Shown here: positions 18,104-27,631 of the stretch, one piece after another | Layout: each line of letters begins with the position of its first letter | Numbering within the stretch: the first letter of the stretch is position 1 | Origin: Bacteroidota bacterium | Lineage (GTDB): Bacteria > Bacteroidota > Bacteroidia > Bacteroidales > JAAUTT01 | Direction of reading: 5' to 3' | NCBI GenBank assembly: GCA_020048915.1 | Contig: JAIFLU010000208.1 | Span: 1,139-43,508, forward strand | Length of the DNA: 42,370 nt | The notes under the pieces: model-generated | The model's input: only the letters and a program-made list of their open reading frames with translations | The model's database searches: none | Told to the model about the DNA's origin: nothing | Program-made: the position numbers and the translations under genes

Positions 18104-19360
18104 TTACTTCTTCATCAGTTTCTGAAGCCTTTTGTCACATTCCAACATGGAACGTCCGGAGTGATAGGCGACTTTCCATTCGTTGCCAATGTTCCCATCA
18201 ATTACTTCACCGTCGCGGTTAAGGAGTCGTCTCCATTCACCCACTTCATGGTTGATCATGTTTTTATCTACAAAATTCCAGATGGTTTGAAAGGCCTCAT
18301 AATACCGTGCATCGTTAAAAAGCTCGTAGCCTTCCAAAAAGCCCACCAGCGCTTCAGTATGCTGCCACCATTCTTTTTCGAGTACCAAGGCGCCACCTTT
18401 GCGCAAGCCATCGCGGTAAATTCCACCTTTTTCGAAATCAACGCCATACTTAACTGCATTATCAAGCAATAATTTGAACACAGGCATGTAGGACTCTTTC
18501 GATTTGTTGGCTGCATCCAGCGCACGAACCATGAGCCATACCAGTTCGGTGTTGTGGCCGTATGAAGTGGTTTCGGTTGGGTCGGCTGGTGTTTCACCAT
18601 CGCGCTCGGCATTCCACGAACGCTTAATGTTGATTGAAGGTATCGTATTCCAGGCCATGTCGAATTGAGTCATCCCCGATCCAGCTTCATGATCGACCAT
18701 TTTTTCGCTGATTAATTGAATAATCTCGATCAGTTTCCGTTTGTGGAATTCTTTTCCTGAAGCCATGTACAACGAAGTAAAAGCTTCCATCAGGTGCATG
18801 TGGGTATCAAGTCCTTTGCGGTCGCCGCCGCTGAATCCATCGGCAGACGGAGTCCAGTTGCTTTCGAGGTTTTCGTAGTAGCCTCCATAATAAGTGTCGG
18901 CACAATATTTCTGCAACAGGTCGAAGGTTTTTTCGGCATATTCCAGTCCGCGTTTGTCGCCCGTCAAACGATAATAATCTGACAATGCATAAATGGCAAA
19001 ACTCTGTCCATAAACCACTTTACCGTCGTCGAGCGGCGAGCCATCGCGTTTTACTTTCCAGCGCCAGCCTTCATTTTGATCATCCCAAAGGTATTTGATC
19101 AGAAAATCGACGCCTTGTCTGGCATTTCCTGCATTGGCTTCTGAAGGGTTTTGTTCATTTAATTGTGAAAACCACCAGATCATCCGGCACTGGGTATTCA
19201 GATATTTTTCGGGCATTTCAAGCGCCTTTCCGTCGGCATCGAAGTTGGTCATAAAACCACCATAGGTTTCATCAATTGCCCTTTTATTCCAGAAGGGAAT
19301 TATCTCGTTATTCAAGTGTCGATGCACCGATTGGTAATCGTTTTGAAGATTGTTTTTCAT
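18104..19360 (-). CDS. cellobiose/mannobiose 2-epimerase (AGE family)
   Basis: A 418-residue (alpha/alpha)6-barrel protein with no signal peptide, so cytoplasmic. Family blocks are WNKRAIDETYGGFMTNFD, Arg59 in NTQCRMIWWF, YGQSFAIYALS, LDTHMHLMEA, SYGHNTELVWLM, KEWWQHTEALVGFLEGY and EWKVAYHSGRSMLEC; the His residues in these last blocks are the catalytic ones of the family. The length and blocks match cellobiose 2-epimerases, which convert a reducing-end glucose to mannose or the reverse in beta-1,4-disaccharides. In mannan pathways the same enzyme turns mannobiose into mannosylglucose for a GH130 phosphorylase, but no GH130 is in this window. It sits among secreted hydrolases, so disaccharides must reach the cytoplasm. 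Confidence 0.88.
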   Translation of the reverse strand: MKNNLQNDYQSVHRHLNNEIIPFWNKRAIDETYGGFMTNFDADGKALEMPEKYLNTQCRMIWWFSQLNEQNPSEANAGNARQGVDFLIKYLWDDQNEGWRWKVKRDGSPLDDGKVVYGQSFAIYALSDYYRLTGDKRGLEYAEKTFDLLQKYCADTYYGGYYENLESNWTPSADGFSGGDRKGLDTHMHLMEAFTSLYMASGKEFHKRKLIEIIQLISEKMVDHEAGSGMTQFDMAWNTIPSINIKRSWNAERDGETPADPTETTSYGHNTELVWLMVRALDAANKSKESYMPVFKLLLDNAVKYGVDFEKGGIYRDGLRKGGALVLEKEWWQHTEALVGFLEGYELFNDARYYEAFQTIWNFVDKNMINHEVGEWRRLLNRDGEVIDGNIGNEWKVAYHSGRSMLECDKRLQKLMKK

Positions 19361-19411
19361 TGTTTGTGATCTTAGGTTTAATGGAATTATTTTGATTCTG
19401 ATAAGTTTTTA

Positions 19412-21412
19412 TCAGAGAATGTTAAGAAAAAGCACTTCAGCCGGTTTCAAGCGGATATTAAATTCTTTGCTCTGACCGAAATCCTCATTGGTTCTTTTAT
19501 TTTTTAACTGAATGGGCCATTTCGATTTGATGACCGTTTCCTGATAAGTGTTTGAATGATTGATCAACACAATCATTTCCTGGGTTTCGTTCTTTTTATG
19601 GAAGAACTCCACGAATTTTGAATCGATATCGATATCCTGTTCCGGTTTTAATACCGAATACATTTTCCACGATTCGTCAGTTGCCCAGGGATTATAGGTG
19701 TCGCAAAGTGCTTCTTCCACATTTAAACGTGTACAGTAAAAAGTTCCTTTACCCACTTTAACCCGGTAAAAAACCTCCTTGCCTTTCTCGTTCAGGCTGT
19801 GATTTTTGCAATCGGGACAGGTTTTCATGATGGTTTCAAAATTCCCCGACCAGTTTTCATCGCTCATTTTCAGATGCCCGGTCATGTTGAATTTCTCCAG
19901 AAGGTTTAACTCACCGACATGTTTTGTGACCAGGATTTCTGCCGGTGATTCCAGGTTATAAACCACTTCCTGATTTAAAAAGATGGAAGGGGCAAAATTA
20001 TTGAAGAACGATTGGTAAACCGTTCCGCCTGCCGTAAGATAATTGTTGATGTGCTTTCTGTTTTCGGATTTCACCGCAAAACCGGGAACCACCACAAAGG
20101 CTGCGTCAGTCGGTATTGCCTTATTTTCATTGATAAAACGAACCTCAACATGGTTCTGCTTGGCCAGAACGTAGGCATTGATAATTTTCCGGAAATAGTC
20201 GTTTAATGAAATTGTTTCGGGAGTAACAATATAGCAAACGGGCAGTTGGTCGGTCCAATCCAGTCCAAGTTGCGCCGAGAAGTCGACACACTCCCTGAAT
20301 TTATTTGCTGCCGGAAATTTGTTGTTATTTGCGTCTAAAAGTCCCATTTGGTATTCAAGGGCATCAAATTTACCCTCTTTCACAAATGCCCTTCCATCGG
20401 TGTGGGGTTTTACCCTGAAGGCTGTGTCGATGTTATGCGAGCACCACCAGACAAAACCAGCGGCTCCATTGGCCCAGCAACTAAAATATTCCAGTTCGAG
20501 GAATTTGGCACGTTGTTCCTGGCTCACCCAATCACCGGAAATACCGGTTTCCTGCATCAGAACTGGTTTACCTGCCATTTTTGCCCAGTTTACTATCATG
20601 CTGGGACTGTAGGTGCTGCGCAATCCAAACCAGGGATCATCGGTTATGGTTCCGTGAAAGTAAGCATAGGAGTGCGCCGACATGTAATCACTTGCCTCGG
20701 AAATGTTTTCAATGGGAAAACGGTCGTCGTAACCAGTTCCGATTCCATTGGTGACCATTCGGTTTGGGTCGCCCGCCTTAAAGGCTTTGTACATGGTAGC
20801 CATCCAGTTTTTAATTTCTTCGGGATTGCCGGGAAAGCCACCGGCCCCTTTCATGGCATTGATTTCGTTTCCAAAATCGTAACTGTGCACATTGGGGTTA
20901 CTGCTTAAGGCTTTGGAAATAGTGGTGACCATTTTAGCCGTTGCTTTAATCTGGTCGGGATTGGTAAACAGGTCTTTCTTTACCCACGATGGTGTAAAAA
21001 TGCCTCCATCGAGCCAGCCGGTGATTAAAGCCGGTTGAACAGCAATATTTCTTTTACCGGCAATGGAAATTAATTCGTTGAGCCGGTCAATTTTTTGCTG
21101 GTCGAATTTATCTTTTTCCGGTTGGGTTAAATACCAAAGCGGCATAAACCGAATAAAATTGACGCCAATGCTTTGCAGGGAGTCCATATCTTTTTCAATG
21201 GCCTTAGGATTCCAGTTGTCGAGAATTTGAAACCATCCCGTCGATGGCGAATAATTGGCACCGCTGATAAAAGTGGGTTTGCCGTTAACCAATAGGTATT
21301 TTTCACCAGTAGTTACTTTGTTTTGCGCACTAACCAGATGAATGGAAAGCGCAACAAACAAAAGGGTTAAAATGAAACTAAATGATTCCGATTTGCTTTT
21401 TAAATGCTTCAT
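19412..21412 (-). CDS. GH5-like (clan GH-A) hydrolase, possible endo-mannanase
   Basis: A 666-residue secreted protein (signal peptide to about residue 29, ending LVSAQ). The TIM barrel contains GANYSPSTG (51-59), acid/base Glu183 in YDFGNEIN and nucleophile Glu288 in LMQETGIS. A second part from about residue 395 (VCYIVTPET, AFVVVPGFAVK, YLTAGGTVYQSFF) looks like the class I glutamine-amidotransferase-like domain of GH42-type enzymes. The family assignment within clan GH-A is loose. Its place next to a beta-mannosidase and 2-epimerase makes beta-mannan a reasonable substrate, but this is inference. The stop TGA at 19412 is the only TGA stop seen in the locus and is followed directly by TAA. 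An inverted repeat (19397-19416) overlaps it. Confidence 0.75.
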   Translation of the reverse strand: MKHLKSKSESFSFILTLLFVALSIHLVSAQNKVTTGEKYLLVNGKPTFISGANYSPSTGWFQILDNWNPKAIEKDMDSLQSIGVNFIRFMPLWYLTQPEKDKFDQQKIDRLNELISIAGKRNIAVQPALITGWLDGGIFTPSWVKKDLFTNPDQIKATAKMVTTISKALSSNPNVHSYDFGNEINAMKGAGGFPGNPEEIKNWMATMYKAFKAGDPNRMVTNGIGTGYDDRFPIENISEASDYMSAHSYAYFHGTITDDPWFGLRSTYSPSMIVNWAKMAGKPVLMQETGISGDWVSQEQRAKFLELEYFSCWANGAAGFVWWCSHNIDTAFRVKPHTDGRAFVKEGKFDALEYQMGLLDANNNKFPAANKFRECVDFSAQLGLDWTDQLPVCYIVTPETISLNDYFRKIINAYVLAKQNHVEVRFINENKAIPTDAAFVVVPGFAVKSENRKHINNYLTAGGTVYQSFFNNFAPSIFLNQEVVYNLESPAEILVTKHVGELNLLEKFNMTGHLKMSDENWSGNFETIMKTCPDCKNHSLNEKGKEVFYRVKVGKGTFYCTRLNVEEALCDTYNPWATDESWKMYSVLKPEQDIDIDSKFVEFFHKKNETQEMIVLINHSNTYQETVIKSKWPIQLKNKRTNEDFGQSKEFNIRLKPAEVLFLNIL

Positions 21413-21444
21413 ATTTAGTTGAATTTTGATTATTTATTTGTTTC

Positions 21445-24042
21445 TTAATGAAAATCAATAAGCGATTTTACCTGCAATTGCTCAGCTACCTCGTCAGCCT
21501 GCATTTTTGTGTTCATATAGAGTACTAATTTTTTACCCGGTATCAGGTCGAAAAAATTATCAGAAAACACATCATTGCCATTTGGAAGTGACACATAAAC
21601 GCTTTTAGCCAGGGTATTTGTCATTAGTTCTACCTTAACACCATTCGTGGTTTGAGTGGTTTTTACTCTAATTTCAGGCTTTTCAAGCATTAATGATTTT
21701 GGCCGACTGAAATACAAGTGGTTTCTGCAAAGTTCTTTCTGGTTTTGCAAAAAAGTTACAGCCAGTACTACTTGGTTCTTTTCTGAACCTTTCAAGAGTT
21801 GGAAAGCCGGAATCGAAAAGTACACTTTGTTCGAAAGTGGCTCAATGCTGACATTAAATTCTTTTTTGTAAAGCATCTTGCCCCCAAAATCGAGCAACTC
21901 GACAAGGAGTTTTCCCGAAACCGATTGCAAACTGTCGGAATTGATGTAAACATTTACCTTTGTTTCGGGCATTAATGCCAAATCGGTACATTCGGGAAGA
22001 ACCACAACATTCTGGAAAGCATTCTTCGTGGTATAATATGCGGCCTTTTTCTTCCCCTGGTAATCGATTACCGACCAGCCCACATTGGGCCAGGCATCGC
22101 CAAGTTGCCAATACATGGTGCCCATGCAGCGGGGTTTGTTCATCCGGTGGGCTTCGGTGGCAATTTTTATAGCATCGGCCTGAAACAACTGGCTTAGGTA
22201 CACCACCCCTTCGAAGTTTTTAGGCTCTTTGTAATCTTCAAGTATATAGCGCATTAGCATTTTATTACCTTCCATATCAGGAGCAATTCCGGGCATTACG
22301 CTGCGCTGCCGGTACATCATCACCGGCGAAAACAGGTCTAAATCTTCCGGAGCAAAATACTTTTTCATTGTGCTGTATGCCTGAAACGATTGAACCCCAT
22401 ATTCGCTCATAAATCGTGGAATAACTTTTTTATAGGTCTGTATAGATTGAGAACCATACCATACGGAATATAGGTGCAGGTCTCCTGACGTAAGAGCTAC
22501 CGGCGAACCCGATTCAGAATCGGGCGAGGAAGACCAGTAAAACGTTTTCGGGTCATACTCATTAATTACTTCAGGAATAACTTTTTTAAATATTTTCAGG
22601 TAATTATTAAAAATCTCGGCTGAATCGGCTTTCGAAATATTCAGGTTTTTATCGTGCGGCCAACCCCATTCCATCCAGCCCCACAAAAGCTCATTATTCC
22701 CGCACCACAAGGCCAATGCCGGGTTATTTCGAAGTTGTTTAACAACTTCAGTAGTTTCCTGTTTAATGTTATCCAAAAAATCGGGATAGCCAGGATACAT
22801 GGAACAGGCATACATAAAATCCTGCCATACCAGAATCCCGTTTTCGGCACATAAATCGTAAAACAGGGGATTCTCATAAATGGCGCCTCCCCACACTCTT
22901 AGCAAATTGTGGTTGGCGGCTACTGCATCTTTAATCAATTGTTGGTATTGTTGGTCATTTATTCTGGTGGACAAAGCATCAGGCGGCACATGGTTGCTTC
23001 CTTTTATAAATAAAGGTTTTCCGTTCACCCGAAAATAAAAACTGTGCCCTATCGAATCGGGTTCGCGCACCACTTCAATGGTACGAACCCCAATTTTATC
23101 CGATTTTTCATCCACCTTACCCAAATTGTTTGATAATACCAAGCGCATTTGATACAAATTGGGCTTACCCATTCCATTGGGCCACCACAAATTGGGTTTT
23201 TTAATGTTGAGTTGAAGCGTTTGGTGGTTTGTTCCTTTTTTCAATTCCACCATGCGTTGCGAAGCGGGTTGTTTGGCATTGTCAACAAATACCGAAAGGG
23301 TGTAACTGCCTTCGTTTTGCACCAATAAATCCGCTTTAACCGAATAAGTCGCCTGGGAAGAGTCGATGTTTTGTGGCTCATAATACACCACGTCTATTTT
23401 AGCATCCGACCAGGCGTTTAACTCAACTGGCCGCCAAATGCCACAGGTAACCAATCGGGGATGGGTGTCCCATCCAAACTGGTGGGGCGATTTTCGGGTT
23501 TGGCTGCCACTTTTACGCGATTCCGGGGTTTTTTCGTTGTGGTTAGGCAAATGATAAGGGCGCAAAGCCACTCTTTTCATACCTTCTTTAACAGCGGAAT
23601 GAAATAGGATACGTAGTTGGTTGTTGCGTTCCTTCAAGAGATTTTTGCAATCAATGCTCCAACTCCGAAACATATTATCGGCCCGAAGCACCAATGAATC
23701 GTTCAGGAAAACGTCGGCGTAAGTATCCAACCCTTTAAATTGTAACGAGATATTTGGCATTGCAAACAAAGATGGAGTAACATCGAAAGTGGTTTGGTAC
23801 TCCCAATCTTCATTTTCAATCCATTGCACTTTTTTTTCAGTATCACGGTAATAAGGATCAGGGATTAATTTATTATCCATCAAGTCGGTGTGCACACAAC
23901 CCGGTATCACAGCCTGATACCATTCCTGTTTCCCAACCTGACGAAATTTCCAGTTTTGTACAATTGGTTGGTTTAGTTTGTTGGCCAGCGCGTTTAACCC
24001 CGTGATGACAACAAAAAGTAATAGTAGGTATATGTTCTTCAT
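21445..24042 (-). CDS. GH2 beta-mannosidase, secreted
   Basis: An 865-residue protein with signal peptide to about residue 20. The jelly-roll sugar-binding domain has WYQAVIPGCVHTDLMDNKLI (41-60) and YYRDTEK, typical of beta-mannosidases rather than beta-galactosidases. The barrel has acid/base Glu451 in LWCGNNELLWGW and nucleophile Glu547 in FMSEYGVQSF. LRVWGGAIYE (381-390) is another family block. The length and residue spacing match GH2 exo-beta-mannosidases that release mannose from the non-reducing end of manno-oligosaccharides. It lies between GH43 (53 bp upstream) and the GH5-like gene (32 bp downstream). It is the strongest single sign of a mannan-type backbone in this locus. Confidence 0.92.
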   Translation of the reverse strand: MKNIYLLLLFVVITGLNALANKLNQPIVQNWKFRQVGKQEWYQAVIPGCVHTDLMDNKLIPDPYYRDTEKKVQWIENEDWEYQTTFDVTPSLFAMPNISLQFKGLDTYADVFLNDSLVLRADNMFRSWSIDCKNLLKERNNQLRILFHSAVKEGMKRVALRPYHLPNHNEKTPESRKSGSQTRKSPHQFGWDTHPRLVTCGIWRPVELNAWSDAKIDVVYYEPQNIDSSQATYSVKADLLVQNEGSYTLSVFVDNAKQPASQRMVELKKGTNHQTLQLNIKKPNLWWPNGMGKPNLYQMRLVLSNNLGKVDEKSDKIGVRTIEVVREPDSIGHSFYFRVNGKPLFIKGSNHVPPDALSTRINDQQYQQLIKDAVAANHNLLRVWGGAIYENPLFYDLCAENGILVWQDFMYACSMYPGYPDFLDNIKQETTEVVKQLRNNPALALWCGNNELLWGWMEWGWPHDKNLNISKADSAEIFNNYLKIFKKVIPEVINEYDPKTFYWSSSPDSESGSPVALTSGDLHLYSVWYGSQSIQTYKKVIPRFMSEYGVQSFQAYSTMKKYFAPEDLDLFSPVMMYRQRSVMPGIAPDMEGNKMLMRYILEDYKEPKNFEGVVYLSQLFQADAIKIATEAHRMNKPRCMGTMYWQLGDAWPNVGWSVIDYQGKKKAAYYTTKNAFQNVVVLPECTDLALMPETKVNVYINSDSLQSVSGKLLVELLDFGGKMLYKKEFNVSIEPLSNKVYFSIPAFQLLKGSEKNQVVLAVTFLQNQKELCRNHLYFSRPKSLMLEKPEIRVKTTQTTNGVKVELMTNTLAKSVYVSLPNGNDVFSDNFFDLIPGKKLVLYMNTKMQADEVAEQLQVKSLIDFH

Positions 24043-24095
24043 TTACAATAATTATAATTACAAATCCATCCGTTCTGGATATCGCGACAATCAGA

Positions 24096-25049
24096 TTACT
24101 TTACTTTATCGACACCATTTTTAGTTGGTATCACCTTTCTTATTGTTCCATCATCATTGTAATGCAAATAATCGACACAGATTGACCGGCGGAAAGGTGT
24201 TATTCCGTTCCAGTCGAGCACCTGTTTTACATCGGGATTTATTTTGTAATACAAATCGGAATTGTGATAAAAGAGGTACCATTTCCCTTTGTATTCGACA
24301 ATTGAATGATGGTTTGTGCCGCTGTTCACTTCATCAAGAATTACACCTTTATATTGGTAAGGCCCAAAAACGTTCTCTGACATGGCATAAAGAATTTTCC
24401 CATCGACCGAAGAATATGAAAGGTAATATTTGCCATTGTATTTGTGAACCCATGTTGCCTCAAAAAACTTATAAGTGCCTTCTATGATATGCACTTTCCC
24501 ATCATAAGAAACCATATCCGGATTTAGTTTGATGGCATTGACCGTGTTTTGCCCGGCAAACAGATAGGCAGTCCCATCATCGTCAACCAGTATGGCAGGG
24601 TCGATAAAATCGCGGTTACAGATCACTCCCTCACTGTCTTTTGAAAGCAATGGTTTCCCTCTCGGATCTTTAAACGGCCCGTAAGGCCTGTCGCTTACTG
24701 CGACTCCGATATGAAACTGGTCTGTAGGGAAATAAAAATAGTATTTAGCATTTTTTTCGACGCAATCGGGTGCCCATGCGTATCTTTTTGCCCAGGTAAG
24801 GTCGTTTAGTGTTAATGCCACACCATGATCCTTCCATGATTTCATATCTGTGGTTGAAAACACATGCCAATCGACCATGTTAAACCATGTTGCAGTATCC
24901 TGATCGTGCGATGGGTAAACATATAACGTATCGTGAAAAACCCGTGCCGAGGGATCCGCAGTATAAATATGGGTCACAAAAGGGTTTTGGCCAAACGATA
25001 AACCGGAAAGACAAATTGAAGCGAGTAACAGTAATGCATCTTTTTTCAT
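24096..25049 (-). CDS. GH43 glycosidase with complete active site
   Basis: A 317-residue secreted single-domain GH43 (signal peptide to about residue 20). The propeller keeps all three acidic residues: base Asp32 in IYTADPSARVF, pKa modulator Asp150 in FIDPAILVDDDG and acid Glu197 in KFFEATWV. It shares the QNPxxTxIYTADP opening and the GVAVSDxPxGPFKD block with the GH43 gene at 7308-8663, so the two are paralogues, but this one has no CBM. Expected activity: exo-cleavage of arabinofuranosyl, xylosyl or galactosyl side chains by inversion. It lies 16 bp after the GH74-like gene. The exact subfamily needs alignment. Confidence 0.88.
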   Translation of the reverse strand: MKKDALLLLASICLSGLSFGQNPFVTHIYTADPSARVFHDTLYVYPSHDQDTATWFNMVDWHVFSTTDMKSWKDHGVALTLNDLTWAKRYAWAPDCVEKNAKYYFYFPTDQFHIGVAVSDRPYGPFKDPRGKPLLSKDSEGVICNRDFIDPAILVDDDGTAYLFAGQNTVNAIKLNPDMVSYDGKVHIIEGTYKFFEATWVHKYNGKYYLSYSSVDGKILYAMSENVFGPYQYKGVILDEVNSGTNHHSIVEYKGKWYLFYHNSDLYYKINPDVKQVLDWNGITPFRRSICVDYLHYNDDGTIRKVIPTKNGVDKVK

Positions 25050-25065
25050 TTTTCAAAAGTTATAA

Positions 25066-27525
25066 TTATACCTTAATACATACTTTTTGCTGGTAGCTGT
25101 TTTCCCCTGTTTGAATTTTGAGAATATACATTCCTGGTGCGATTTGCAGTTCCTCTGCATTAAAGGAGAAAATATTTTCACCGGCAACAACGCTTGCCAT
25201 TTCTGAATGAATCAGGGTACCCGATGAATTATAGATAAAGAATTGAAGCTTTTCAGATTGTTGACCATTGACTGAAACCTTGAAATGGTTATTTGTTGGA
25301 TTAGGGAATACTCTGAATTTTTCTTCGTTTTTAATGTTGCTGTTTATTATTTGATTACTTGATGTTGTTGTTGAATTCACTCCATATATAATTCCCCGTC
25401 CACCGGTTGCTATATAAAAAGTGTATTCTTCCTTCGCATCTCCGGTAATGTCAAGACATCCGCCCGGAACATTTCCATCCATTATTTGAGTCCAGGTTTT
25501 GCCAGCGTCTGTGCTAAAATATACACCATCTACACCTTTAATAACCCCCTTCATGAAAATTGTCGGATCAGGATTATTGCCGATAGCCTTTCCAAATCCA
25601 AATGTAAAACACTTGTCAACCGTTGATATGCTGTTCCATGTTGTTCCTCCATCTTCGGTTTTTAACAAAGTTGAACCATTCCGCGCACACAAAAACAGGT
25701 TTCCCTCTTTGCCAGGCATGGCTTCCATCTTCATTTTATAATTGGCAGGCAACTGAATGTTTAAAACCTGATTAAAAGATTTACCACCATCAAGACTCCG
25801 ATAAAATTTTGCATTTTCGCCACTTTTGAAACTGTAATAATAAAACTTACTTCCATTTACCCGGTCGGCAACCAGAAAGCGACTTGCTGACCACTCTTCA
25901 GTACAATCATTATTTCCTTCGGAAATGCCAGTACATTTTAACCAAGTATTTCCATTATCCATGGTATAATGAGGCAAAACATTCCATCCACAACCCGAAT
26001 AATTGATAGGTGCCCAAACCCAATTTCTTTTGTTTGAGGCCGATATGGCAATGTTCCCATGTGCCGCGTTTGCGGGCATGGATGCGAAAGAATTCCAGCT
26101 TTGCCCTCCATTGGTGCTAACGTATCCAAATCCTTTGGACTGCCAGTATTGCTCGTTATCGCCAACCCGAACTAAATAATTAACATCTGCAACACAATAA
26201 TCAATACTGCTTGTCATGCCAAAAGACTCCTTCTCAAAACAGGTTGCTGGCAACTGGTTACGGTCTGAAATGGAAAATCCCCTCACATCAGCCACAGCGG
26301 CGTAAAGTTTTTGCGAATTAGGTTCAGGCACGGAAAAGACCTGCATCACAACCAATTCTTCCAGTCCTTTCATGGGTACATCCCAAATTGGATTTGAAGC
26401 GTTAATATCGTCAGTTTTGAAAACGCCATAACCGTGAGTAAACCACACTTTATCTGCATTTTGAGGATCGAATGTAATTCCACCCGACCAATTCCAGTCG
26501 GTAGCGCCTACTGTGTGCCACCATTCAGGGTCTTTTATGTTTGCACTTAAACAGGTTTTTGTTGTCCAACTATCACCGCCATTTGTCGAAAGATGAATCC
26601 CTTTAGTCTGGCCAAACTTCCATTGAAAAGTTACAATCCGCTTGGGATCAGTATCACAAACATCAATTCCGGCAAAACTTGTACCCACATTATTCGCGGG
26701 CGTAATATCAATGCCTGAGCCGGTCGCCGTAAATTTATACACTTTACCATCGCCGGTATCCCAGGCAGCTGCATAGGTTACAAACAAAGTTCCATCCGAT
26801 GAGATTGCCCCACAAACTGGTTTATAGTTTATTGAAGGCCCACCGGGCAATAATGTAAAACTTAAACCTGAATCTATAGATTTATAAACTCCACTCCCAG
26901 CTACCCCAACAAATATTGTTGAAGAATTGGACGTTGCATTTCCTGAATTTTTATCAAACACAACAAATGCCTGACCGCCATCGGCTGTGGTTCCCGCCGG
27001 TATTACCGATGATGAAATTGGGCTCCACTTATTGCCGCCATCCTCGCTTTTTAATAATCCGTTTTTTCTTGAAGCAAAAAACATTTGCTTTCCTCCATTG
27101 TTTGGATCAATACTTAGCCGGGGATCATCATGTCGCCAAGGATCATTTCCTGCAACATATGCCGGGAAATTCAACTGTTGAAAGGTATCTCCCTTGTCTG
27201 CCGATTTGTACAACTTTTCGTTTGACTTATTCCCTGTTACAATAAAAACTTCGTTTTCATTCGAAGGATTTAAAGCAAGTGCTTCCACATTGTAAGTATC
27301 AATTTTCCCATCAGTAATTGGCAACCACTGATTAATTGCCTGATCCAAGCGATAAACACCGCCAACATCGGTCCGAACATAGATGTCATTGCTCTTCGGA
27401 TGGGTTGCAATTCCGGTAACAAAGCCCATTCCCTGGAGGTTTATGCTTTTAAACTGCCATTCTTGAGCGGAGTTTGAATTGAAAATTACAAATAGTAATA
27501 GTATAAGGAATGATAATTTTTTCAT
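25066..27525 (-). CDS. GH74-like xyloglucanase with T9SS sorting domain
   Basis: An 819-residue protein with a signal peptide to about residue 20. Two seven-bladed propellers built of Asp-box/BNR repeats (STNGGDSW, STNGGQSW, EDGGTTW, STDAGKTW). The GH74 opening LQGMGFVTGI and RTDVGGVYRL contains the likely catalytic Asp53, and ADVRGF near 412-416 (Asp413), followed by the TSSIDYC and LVRVG blocks, matches the second catalytic Asp. Residues about 733-819 are a Por/T9SS C-terminal sorting domain (FRVFPNPTNNHFKVSV to KVCIKV), so the enzyme is probably exported across the outer membrane and kept on the surface. GH74 members cleave xyloglucan backbones. It is the first gene after the terminator that follows susD. 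Confidence 0.85.
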   Translation of the reverse strand: MKKLSFLILLLFVIFNSNSAQEWQFKSINLQGMGFVTGIATHPKSNDIYVRTDVGGVYRLDQAINQWLPITDGKIDTYNVEALALNPSNENEVFIVTGNKSNEKLYKSADKGDTFQQLNFPAYVAGNDPWRHDDPRLSIDPNNGGKQMFFASRKNGLLKSEDGGNKWSPISSSVIPAGTTADGGQAFVVFDKNSGNATSNSSTIFVGVAGSGVYKSIDSGLSFTLLPGGPSINYKPVCGAISSDGTLFVTYAAAWDTGDGKVYKFTATGSGIDITPANNVGTSFAGIDVCDTDPKRIVTFQWKFGQTKGIHLSTNGGDSWTTKTCLSANIKDPEWWHTVGATDWNWSGGITFDPQNADKVWFTHGYGVFKTDDINASNPIWDVPMKGLEELVVMQVFSVPEPNSQKLYAAVADVRGFSISDRNQLPATCFEKESFGMTSSIDYCVADVNYLVRVGDNEQYWQSKGFGYVSTNGGQSWNSFASMPANAAHGNIAISASNKRNWVWAPINYSGCGWNVLPHYTMDNGNTWLKCTGISEGNNDCTEEWSASRFLVADRVNGSKFYYYSFKSGENAKFYRSLDGGKSFNQVLNIQLPANYKMKMEAMPGKEGNLFLCARNGSTLLKTEDGGTTWNSISTVDKCFTFGFGKAIGNNPDPTIFMKGVIKGVDGVYFSTDAGKTWTQIMDGNVPGGCLDITGDAKEEYTFYIATGGRGIIYGVNSTTTSSNQIINSNIKNEEKFRVFPNPTNNHFKVSVNGQQSEKLQFFIYNSSGTLIHSEMASVVAGENIFSFNAEELQIAPGMYILKIQTGENSYQQKVCIKV

Positions 27526-27562
27526 TTAGGTAGAAAGTTAATATGACAGGGAAACACTTACG

Positions 27563-27574
27563 TAGAATATTCTA
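27563..27574. promoter_or_regulatory. 12-bp perfect palindrome upstream of the GH74-like gene
   Basis: TAGAATATTCTA is a perfect palindrome, 38 bp before the GH74-like ATG and directly abutting the T-run of the susD terminator. It could be an operator for a dimeric regulator or simply part of AT-rich spacer. No regulator that would bind it is encoded in the window besides the sigma/anti-sigma pair. Confidence 0.25.
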
Positions 27575-27611
27575 AAAAATCAGCCTGCTGCAAAGGTGCA
27601 GACAGGCTGAT
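27574..27611 (-). terminator. intrinsic terminator after susD
   Basis: On the minus strand a stem of CAGCCTG and TGCAG on one arm pairs with CTGCA and CAGGCTG on the other (12 pairs plus two A-T pairs, one bulged base), with a 4-base loop, followed by six T (complement of A 27574-27579). It lies 20 bp after the susD stop. It would reduce transcription from susCD into the enzyme genes, giving more transporter than enzyme, unless readthrough or a second promoter exists. Confidence 0.85.
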
Positions 27612-27631
27612 AGAAAACCTAACCAATATTG

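Noticed and set aside
19397..19416. Inverted repeat TCTGATAA/TTATCAGA at the GH5-like stop
   Set aside because: Stem of 8 A-T-rich pairs with no minus-strand T-run, and transcription continues into it from 50 bp away. Not a convincing terminator.
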